Part shown: positions 24,386-30,835 of the stretch, in pieces
Layout: every line of letters begins with the position of its first letter
Numbering within the stretch: position 1 is the stretch's first letter
Assembly: GCA_016791475.1 (NCBI GenBank)
Contig: JAEUWI010000062.1
Span: 1-41,307 of the forward strand
DNA: 41,307 bases
Direction of reading: 5' to 3'
From: Candidatus Hydrogenedentota bacterium
GTDB taxonomy: Bacteria; Hydrogenedentota; Hydrogenedentia; Hydrogenedentales; JAEUWI01
The notes under the pieces: generated by a model
Told to the model about the DNA's origin: nothing
Seen by the model: only the letters and a program-made list of their open reading frames with translations
Databases searched by the model: none
Translations under genes and position numbers: made by a program

Positions 24386-26890
24386 ATGAAGATCATCACC
24401 GCCTTAAGTCTGTTCGTCCTTGCCGCGCTGCCGCTCCAGGCCGCTGAACTGGCCCCCATCGCAATGACGGACTGGGGGATTGTCGTTGCGCCGGACGCGA
24501 TTCCCAGCGAGCGATTTGCCGCCGAAGAGTTTCGGTCGCTCTTCGAGCAGCTCACCGGTCTTGCGCTGCCGGTTGGCGCGGCGGCCCCGGCGAGCGGCCA
24601 CGGGATATACATCGGCCCGGGGGCTGCGGCTCAGGCGCCGGGGATTGGCTTTGACGCGAGCGGCATGGGCGAAGAGGCCCTGCGCCTCCGGATGGATGGC
24701 AAGAGTCTGGTCATCGCGGGCGGACGCCCCCGGGGCACGCTCTACGGCGTTTATGAGTTCTTCGAGCGCTATTGCGGTGTGCGGTTTCTGACGAAGGACC
24801 ACACGTGGTTTCCAAGAGCCTCGGAATTGAAAGCGATCGGGAACGTGGATTTCACCTATGACCCGCCCTTTTCTTTTCGCTGGAGTTACTACAAGGCCAA
24901 CGCGGATTACCCTGATTTCGCTGCACGCCTCCATGTGAACACGGTGACCAGCGACGAGAAGCTGGGCGGCAAGACGGGCCAGTCGCTTATCGGGCACAGC
25001 TACGCCCGCTGGATCTCTCCCGAGAAGTACGGCAAGTCCCACCCCGAGTATTTCGCCTTGATCGATGGCGAGCGCAAGAGCAACATTGCGGCGGCGAGCA
25101 CGGAACCGTGCGTCACGAATCCGGAAGTGATCGACATCATCACGAAGAACGTGCTCGACGAGATCGCGGCCAATCCCACCATGGAAAACGTGACGGTTAG
25201 CCAGAACGACAACGACGGCTATTGCCGCTGTCCCCAGTGCGCGGCGATCAACGAACGGGAAGGCACGCCCATGGGCGCCAACCTGGCGCTGGTGAATACG
25301 GTAGCGGAGCGCGTGGAGAAGGTCTATCCCCACGTAAAAGTGGGCACGCTGGCCTACTGGTATACACGCAAGGCGCCGAAGACCATCAAGCCGCGCCACA
25401 ACGTTCAGATCCAGTTGTGCAGCATCGAGTGCTGCGAGCTGCACCCGATCAACGATCCTAATTGCCCCAAGAACGTGCCCTTCAATCAGGACATTCAGGA
25501 CTGGAAGGCCATCTGCGATAACGTCTGGATCTGGAATTACAACACCAACTTCTCCTACTACGACCTGCCTTTCCCCAACCTGAACGTCATCGGGCCGAAC
25601 GTGCGGCTTTTCCGGGACAGCAACGCCAAGGGCGTGTTCATGCAGGCGAACGCCATGGGCGATGCGGGCGAGATGTGCGACCTGCGAAACTACCTCATGG
25701 CGCGCACGCTCTGGAATCCCGAGCTGGAAAGCTGGCCCCTGGTGGAGGAATTCTGCACGCTCCACTATGGCGAGGCCGCGCCGCCGATACTTGAGTACCT
25801 GAAGTTCGTGGAAGATCAGGCGGAGAAGCATGGCAACCACCCGAACTGCGGGGCCTTTCCGGTGGAGCTGGGCCTGACGGCGGACGGTGTGGCGAAGGGC
25901 TTCGATCTTTTCCAAAAGGCGCTGGCGCTAGCGCCGAACGACACCATCCGGGCGCGGGTGGAGATGGCGTCGATCCCGGCCTATCGCGCTGTGATCGTGG
26001 CCAATGGCCGTCCGTGGAAGAACGAGGGCGGCGTGGTCCGGCGCGACTTGCCGGAGCGTTTTGCCTCGGTGATCCCGGACTACATCGCCCTGTGCAAGAA
26101 ATATGGCATGACCTATGTGGCCGAGGGCAAGGAATCGAGCAAGTACTTCGAGCAACTGGAGAAGATGGCGGCGATGCCGGCGGTGACACTGGAAAACGAC
26201 GTGTGGCGCATGACGATCCTGCCCGAACAGAATGGCAAGATTGCCGAGTTGTTGCACAAACCCACGGGCCGCTTCGTGCTCCAGGGCATGCAGCATGACA
26301 ATATCCTTCAGGGCTGCCTCGACGAGGTGGGCCAGGCGGGGTTTGTGTCGGAGGCCTTTTCACGATTTGAGGCGCAGGTGGAAAATGATCGCGTCCGGCT
26401 GACGCGCACACTGGACGACGGCAGCACGGTGGAGCGGAGCGTGGGCTTCAAACCCGGCGAGCCGGAAGTAATTGTCTGCACCTCGATCTTGACCCATCGC
26501 GGCGCGGAGCCACGTCTTTATCAGTACCGCACACGCCCGGAGTTCAATGCCTACACCAACAGCGCGGACGAGAAGATTCTGACCGCGTATGCCAAAGGCG
26601 ACACGTGGGTACCCTTCAACCGGGCGTGGAAAGAGGGAACGGGGCCGGACAATGATATCCTTATCGGGTCGCGCGGTGGCGGCTTCGCCTATTTCAATCA
26701 GGAAGTCAAGAGCGGCCTTGAAGTCACCTACGATCCGGCTCAGGTCAAGTATCCTCGTCTGCGCTGGTATCCCCAGTATGAACAGGTGAATCTGGAGTTA
26801 TTCTCCCAGGATGTGGAGTTGAAGACCGGCGAGACGCTGGGATTGGATTACACCCTCCGCTATATCGCCACGGCCCCCGAAACCCCATGA
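24386..26890 (+). CDS. Secreted DUF4838-like glycoside-hydrolase-related protein
   Basis: This exported protein has 834 residues with a signal peptide (MKIITALSLFVLAALPLQAA). Residues about 25-130 are a GH67/GH20-type N-terminal alpha/beta domain ('RFAAEEFRSLFEQLTG', 'GRPRGTLYGVYEFFERYCGVRF'). The centre, about 170-500, matches DUF4838: 'HSYARWISPEKYGKSHPEYFALI', 'NVTVSQNDNDGYCRCPQC' and 'IQLCSIECCELHPI', with several Cys that may pair or bind metal. A C-terminal beta-sandwich follows from about 610. The family is frequent in Planctomycetota and Bacteroidota polysaccharide regions; its activity is not well established. The serine hydrolase gene follows closely and is probably co-transcribed. 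Confidence 0.85.
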   Translation: MKIITALSLFVLAALPLQAAELAPIAMTDWGIVVAPDAIPSERFAAEEFRSLFEQLTGLALPVGAAAPASGHGIYIGPGAAAQAPGIGFDASGMGEEALRLRMDGKSLVIAGGRPRGTLYGVYEFFERYCGVRFLTKDHTWFPRASELKAIGNVDFTYDPPFSFRWSYYKANADYPDFAARLHVNTVTSDEKLGGKTGQSLIGHSYARWISPEKYGKSHPEYFALIDGERKSNIAAASTEPCVTNPEVIDIITKNVLDEIAANPTMENVTVSQNDNDGYCRCPQCAAINEREGTPMGANLALVNTVAERVEKVYPHVKVGTLAYWYTRKAPKTIKPRHNVQIQLCSIECCELHPINDPNCPKNVPFNQDIQDWKAICDNVWIWNYNTNFSYYDLPFPNLNVIGPNVRLFRDSNAKGVFMQANAMGDAGEMCDLRNYLMARTLWNPELESWPLVEEFCTLHYGEAAPPILEYLKFVEDQAEKHGNHPNCGAFPVELGLTADGVAKGFDLFQKALALAPNDTIRARVEMASIPAYRAVIVANGRPWKNEGGVVRRDLPERFASVIPDYIALCKKYGMTYVAEGKESSKYFEQLEKMAAMPAVTLENDVWRMTILPEQNGKIAELLHKPTGRFVLQGMQHDNILQGCLDEVGQAGFVSEAFSRFEAQVENDRVRLTRTLDDGSTVERSVGFKPGEPEVIVCTSILTHRGAEPRLYQYRTRPEFNAYTNSADEKILTAYAKGDTWVPFNRAWKEGTGPDNDILIGSRGGGFAYFNQEVKSGLEVTYDPAQVKYPRLRWYPQYEQVNLELFSQDVELKTGETLGLDYTLRYIATAPETP

Positions 26891-26901
26891 AGGATAAAGC
26901 C

Positions 26902-28134
26902 ATGCCCTCCGTCTCTCGCAGAACGCTGCTCAAATATGCCGCCGCCACGACCATCGGCGTGGCCATGCCCACCTGGTCCGCAGCGCCCCCGAGCCACCTG
27001 CCTTTTAACCCGATCACGCCGGAAGAGGCGGGTGTGGACGACAAGAAGCTGGCCCGCGTTGTGGCCTTTATCAAAGGGGAGATCGCCGCAGGTACAATTC
27101 CCGGTGCCGGCCTGGTGGCCACGCGGAAGGGCCGCAAATTTGTGGAGCATTTCGTGGGGAACTACCGGGACGCTTCGGGCGAAGACAAGCCTTTTCATCC
27201 GGGCGTATCCAACCCGCTGTTCTCCTTTTCCAAGGGTATTGGCGCTACGGTAGCCGTCATGGTGAAGCAGGACGGGCTGATCGATTTTGACGTACCGGTG
27301 TCGACCTACATCCCGGAGTACAAAGGGGGCGGAAAGGATGGGACGACGTTGCGCCATCTGCTCACCCACTCGGCCGGTATACCCGGCGTGAGTCACAAGG
27401 CGGTCGACACGGAAGAAACCTGGAATGCCTACCTCGCAGAACTCTGCGCGGCGGAGGTGGAGTGGCCCGTGGGCAGCAAGACGGCCTACCACGGGCTTTC
27501 AGGCCTCTTTGTGGTGGCGGAAGCAATTCGACGCGTGTCGGGGATGAAATCGTGGGAGACGATCTGCCGCGAGCGGCTGTTCGAATCCATTGGCGCGGAG
27601 AGTCTAACCTTTACACCGCCACGGGGTGATGCGCCCGTTTCGGTGTTGCCGGGCTATTTTGACTCGATTGCACCGGGCGCCAACGGCATCGGCGGCCACC
27701 CGGCGGGCGGTTGCTTTGGCACACCGGACGACATGCTGCGGGTGCTCAATATGATCACTCAGGGTGGCACCTGGAATAGTACACGGCTGTTGAAGCCCGA
27801 GGCCCATCAGGAGATGCTTACGGTGCAGTATGCCGATGCGATCGCGAAAGATTTGGCCGAGGGACGCTCACCGGCCCATGAGCCCTGGGGGCTGGGCTGG
27901 CTGGTGCGGGGCACGGCGCCGAAGTGCGGTGCGGGCCCATGGTTCGGTTTTGGGGATTCCAAGTCCCCCACGCTCTTCGGCCATGCGGGCGTGGACACGA
28001 TCTACGGCGTGGGCGATCCGGCGCGGGATCTCGCCTTCGTGTTCACCATGACGCACAAGCTGCCGACCGCGGACGAATCTACGCGTATTCGGCGCGAGGT
28101 GAGCAATCTGCTTCAGGAGGCGGTGTTGGCGTAG
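26902..28134 (+). CDS. Tat-exported serine hydrolase (class C beta-lactamase/esterase family)
   Basis: This 410-residue protein has a Tat signal (SRRTLLKYAAATTIGVAMP) and the beta-lactamase / penicillin-binding fold. The catalytic SxxK is Ser-Phe-Ser-Lys at residues 108-111, the tyrosine motif Tyr-His-Gly at 196-198 (as in EstB-type esterases), and 'LFGHAGVD' near residue 360 stands in for the KTG-like third motif. It probably hydrolyses esters or peptidic bonds in the periplasm; being an esterase is more likely than antibiotic resistance. I chose ATG 26902 because AAGGA lies 7 bases before it. ATG 26887, overlapping the previous stop as ATGA, has no ribosome site. It follows the DUF4838-like gene, possibly removing acyl groups from the same glycans. 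Confidence 0.88.
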   Translation: MPSVSRRTLLKYAAATTIGVAMPTWSAAPPSHLPFNPITPEEAGVDDKKLARVVAFIKGEIAAGTIPGAGLVATRKGRKFVEHFVGNYRDASGEDKPFHPGVSNPLFSFSKGIGATVAVMVKQDGLIDFDVPVSTYIPEYKGGGKDGTTLRHLLTHSAGIPGVSHKAVDTEETWNAYLAELCAAEVEWPVGSKTAYHGLSGLFVVAEAIRRVSGMKSWETICRERLFESIGAESLTFTPPRGDAPVSVLPGYFDSIAPGANGIGGHPAGGCFGTPDDMLRVLNMITQGGTWNSTRLLKPEAHQEMLTVQYADAIAKDLAEGRSPAHEPWGLGWLVRGTAPKCGAGPWFGFGDSKSPTLFGHAGVDTIYGVGDPARDLAFVFTMTHKLPTADESTRIRREVSNLLQEAVLA

Positions 28135-28163
28135 CGCGTTTTTTTATTGGCCGCAAGAAAGAG

Positions 28164-28336
28164 GTTTTCCCACAGATGAACTCAGATAAACAGAGATAGG
28201 AAGGCAAGAATGCTCGACTCTTGAAGGTGGAACGTGGGTAGAGAATTGGATTCCGATTTCTACAAATGCGCCAGACTATCGGAAATCGCACATATTCGTC
28301 TTATCTGTGTTCATCTGAGTTCATCTTTGGGAAAAC
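28164..28336. repeat. Hairpin of 10-bp CACAGATGAA-type units
   Basis: The left arm (28164-28200) has the units CACAGATGAA, CTCAGATAAA, CAGAGATAGG behind GTTTTCC. The right arm (28300-28336) is an inverted copy with few mismatches. The loop is about 99 bases. It shares its outer TTTTCCCACAGAT with the hairpin at 2541-2671. Confidence 0.82.
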
Positions 28337-28410
28337 GCTTTTGGTAACCTCCAAAGGCCGCCCCAGGTTCTTTCGCGGCAAAAAATTGCGTTGTTGCTGC
28401 GCGAGACCCG

Positions 28411-28632
28411 TCAGCCACCACGTCTCCGCGAATCGCGAATGGCATCAAGGATATCTTTGGTAGTGGCTTTGGTTTTTATGCCCGGAATGTCGAAGGGAGA
28501 AGTTTTCGCTGGTCTGTAGACCAAGCTGAACGTATCCCCGCCTCGGCGCGTGATCAGGACTTCTTCCGTTCGGGCGGTGTCCAGCAACTCGGACAGTCTT
28601 TGTCGGGCTTGCGAGTAGGTGTATTGTTTCAT
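28411..28632 (-). CDS. Phd/YefM-like antitoxin without a visible toxin
   Basis: This 73-residue protein resembles Phd/YefM antitoxins. Its N-terminus 'YTYSQARQRLSELLDTA' and 'EEVLITRRGGDTFSLVYR' are the DNA-binding, dimerising fold, and the tail (residues about 45-73) would normally bind the toxin. No RelE, Doc or PIN gene lies on either side; downstream is the repeat hairpin and the stop of the serine hydrolase gene. It is therefore orphan. The tail remains long and charged, so the toxin could act from elsewhere. The start ATG 28632 has only a weak ribosome site (ACTTAGAG); longer upstream readings are not conserved in type. Confidence 0.75.
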   Translation of the reverse strand: MKQYTYSQARQRLSELLDTARTEEVLITRRGGDTFSLVYRPAKTSPFDIPGIKTKATTKDILDAIRDSRRRGG

Positions 28633-28706
28633 CTCTAAGTTTCCAGCGTTTTCGATGGCGCTGCAATTGTAGCGAATCCAATGCGAACCATCGATCAAGT
28701 GATTTT

Positions 28707-28773
28707 AACCTCAAAGGACTCAAAGAACACAAAAGATAATCCTTTCTATGTTCCCCTTGCGTCCTTTGAGGTT
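28707..28773. repeat. Hairpin of 9-bp CTCAAAGGA-type units
   Basis: The left arm (28707-28738) contains CTCAAAGGA, CTCAAAGAA, CACAAAAGA. The right arm (28749-28773) is the inverted form, with AACCTCAAAGGA closing perfectly at the outside. It lies in the divergent space between the antitoxin gene and the second YCII gene, directly before the candidate ECF42 promoter. Confidence 0.78.
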
Positions 28774-28791
28774 GAATTCTTCCTCCACCAT

Positions 28792-28818
28792 TGTCCTTTT
28801 CCCCCGCCCCGCTTCGTC
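28792..28818 (+). promoter_or_regulatory. Candidate ECF42-type promoter, second module
   Basis: TGTCCT (28792-28797) and TCGTC (28814-28818) have the same 22-base offset as the promoter at 22752-22778 and lie 75 bases (from the -35) before the YCII start. A TATAAT (28820-28825) overlaps the region and could also be used by the housekeeping sigma factor. Confidence 0.45.
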
Positions 28819-28866
28819 GTATAATAGAAACCGCAGTGAACGAACCTCTCACAAGGAGACGCAGGC

Positions 28867-29271
28867 ATGGACGTGGAAATGAAGAATGGCCATATGTTGC
28901 TGTTCCGGGGCAACCACTGGGACAAGGATCTCTCGCCGGAGCAGATCCAGGATGTGATGACACGCTGGATGGCGTGGTTTGAGGGATTGATGGAGGACGG
29001 CCGTGCGAAGAGCGGACAGCCGCTCCAGCGCGCGGGCAAGGTCGTGTCGGGCAAGAACGGCCACACGGTGGCGGACGGCCCCTTCGCGGAGTCGAAAGAG
29101 GCGATCGCGGGCTATTTTCTGCTGACGGTGGAGTCGATGGATGAGGCGCTTGCTATCGCGAAATTGTGCCCGGCCCTGGAGCACGGTATGACGGTGGAAG
29201 TTCGGCCGGTTTCGGAGTGCTGCGCGGTGCAGCAGCGCGCCCTGGATCTGATGGCCGCCGCCGCGGGCTGA
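28867..29271 (+). CDS. YCII-related (DGPF) protein
   Basis: This 134-residue protein is the DGPF partner of the second ECF42 factor. DGPF lies at residues 70-73, followed by 'AESKEAIAGYFLL'. The N-terminus is longer than in the first-locus proteins, with 'MLLFRGNHWDKDLSPEQIQDVMTRWMAWF'-type pattern, the YCII subgroup with a helical cap. AAGGAG before ATG 28867 is a strong ribosome site. Only 3 bases separate its stop from the sigma TTG start, so the two are translated as a pair. The order (YCII before sigma) is the reverse of the first module. Confidence 0.92.
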   Translation: MDVEMKNGHMLLFRGNHWDKDLSPEQIQDVMTRWMAWFEGLMEDGRAKSGQPLQRAGKVVSGKNGHTVADGPFAESKEAIAGYFLLTVESMDEALAIAKLCPALEHGMTVEVRPVSECCAVQQRALDLMAAAAG

Positions 29272-29274
29272 CCC

Positions 29275-30579
29275 TTGGCCGCCCCGGACGAGAGAGCTAC
29301 CGCGCCGCCTGTCGGGGATCCCTCCCGGCTGGCGGAGCATTTATTTCGCCATGAATCGACGAAGCTGGTGGCCGTGCTTACGCGCATGTTCGGCTTTGAT
29401 CGGCTGCAGCTTGCGGAGGACGTGGTGCAGGAGGCGCTCGTTCGCGCGATGCAGTCGTGGCCCTATTACGGCGTGCCGGAGAATCCGGCGGCGTGGCTAA
29501 CGCAGACGGCGAAGAATCTGGCGCTGGACGTGCTCCGTCGCGAGCAGAATTTCAAGTCGAAGGAAGCGGGAATCATCGCCTTCATGGACCAGTGGCCCAC
29601 GGGCGCGCCCGCGGATGGCGGGGTGGTTTTCGATACGGAGCTGGCGGATGACCGGCTTCGGATGATGTTTACCTGTTGCCACCCGATAATCCCCGAGGAG
29701 GCGCGGGTGGCCCTGGCGCTGAAGACCCTGTGCGGCTTTGGCACGCAGGAAATCGCAAGCGCTTTCCTCTCCACCGAGGCGGCTATCGCCAAGCGCCTCA
29801 CACGGGCCAAACAAAAGATTCGCGAATCGGGCATTCCCTATGAAATCCCCCATGGCGAGGAGCTAGGCGCGCGCCTCGACAGCGTGGAGCAGACCCTCTA
29901 CCTGCTCTTCAACGAGGGCTATAAGGCCAGCAGCGGCGACAGCCTCATCCGCGCGGAGTTGTGCCAGGAAGCGCTGCGGCTCGTGGAACTGCTGGTGGAG
30001 CATCCGGCGGGCAACCGCCCGCGTACGCAAGCCCTGGCGGCGCTCATGTGGCTTAACGCCGCGCGCCTCGGCGAGCGCGTGGACGACGATGGCCAGATAC
30101 TGTTGCTGGCGAATCAGGACCGGGCCAAGTGGGATCGCGCCATGATCGCGAAAGGGTTCTACCGCATCGGCCTTGCGAGCACGGGGCACGAGGTCACGCC
30201 CTACCACGTGCAGGCGGGCATCGCGGCTTGCCATTGTGCGGCGCCGAATTTCGAGAGCACGAACTGGACCCAGATCCTCGCGCTCTATGACCGCTGGGTC
30301 GCCATCGACGATTCCCCCGTCATTGCCCTCAACCGCGCCGTCGTGGTGGCCAATCTATCCGGCCCTGCGGCGGGCCTGGAGGCCATCGCGGCGATTCCCC
30401 ATCGCGCAATGCTGGACTCGTATTATCTGCTGCACTCCGTGCTCGGCGATTTCGAAGTGAAACTCGGGCGACACGAAGCGGCGGCGGGCCACTTCAAGCG
30501 CGCTCTGGGATTGACAGCCATCGCCTCGGAGCAGACATTTCTCGCGCGGCGTCTGGACGAGTGCGGGGCGGGCGCTTGA
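29275..30579 (+). CDS. ECF42-type sigma factor with C-terminal extension
   Basis: This 434-residue protein is the second ECF42 factor of the window, clearly related to the one at 21463-22713. Region 2 ('FDRLQLAEDVVQEALVRAMQSWP', 'AAWLTQTAKNLALDVLRRE'), region 4 ('KTLCGFGTQEIASAF', 'AIAKRLTRAKQKIRESGIPY') and the extension with '[14 protein letters not shown]' are in order. No ATG precedes region 2 in frame, so TTG 29275, three bases after the YCII stop, is the likely start and relies on coupling. No anti-sigma gene is near. The C-terminal extension probably senses or regulates, as known for the group. Confidence 0.92.
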   Translation: MAAPDERATAPPVGDPSRLAEHLFRHESTKLVAVLTRMFGFDRLQLAEDVVQEALVRAMQSWPYYGVPENPAAWLTQTAKNLALDVLRREQNFKSKEAGIIAFMDQWPTGAPADGGVVFDTELADDRLRMMFTCCHPIIPEEARVALALKTLCGFGTQEIASAFLSTEAAIAKRLTRAKQKIRESGIPYEIPHGEELGARLDSVEQTLYLLFNEGYKASSGDSLIRAELCQEALRLVELLVEHPAGNRPRTQALAALMWLNAARLGERVDDDGQILLLANQDRAKWDRAMIAKGFYRIGLASTGHEVTPYHVQAGIAACHCAAPNFESTNWTQILALYDRWVAIDDSPVIALNRAVVVANLSGPAAGLEAIAAIPHRAMLDSYYLLHSVLGDFEVKLGRHEAAAGHFKRALGLTAIASEQTFLARRLDECGAGA

Positions 30580-30835
30580 GGGAAGACGCGGTAAGTAGCC
30601 CCTGATCTGCGTTTGGATACTGCTCGCGCATTGATGCACGTAGTGGTATCGGCGAGGGCACATCGTCCTTGATTATGCGCCAGAGGACATAGTTTCGCGA
30701 TTCGCCGTAAACTTACGGTCCCAGGAGGTCTTGAGCACTTGGAGGCTTTCTTGTGTAGACCAGGAATGGTCACCCCCCTGCTACGCAGGCATTGAATCGA
30801 GCGCCGACACCGCCATTTCCGCGCGCATTCGTGGG

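Noticed and set aside
24404-25915. Leftward open frame of 503 codons
   Set aside because: Mirror of the DUF4838-like gene; no domain pattern.
26887-26890. ATGA start overlap for the serine hydrolase
   Set aside because: ATG 26887 has no ribosome site, while ATG 26902 has AAGGA at good spacing and places the Tat motif correctly.
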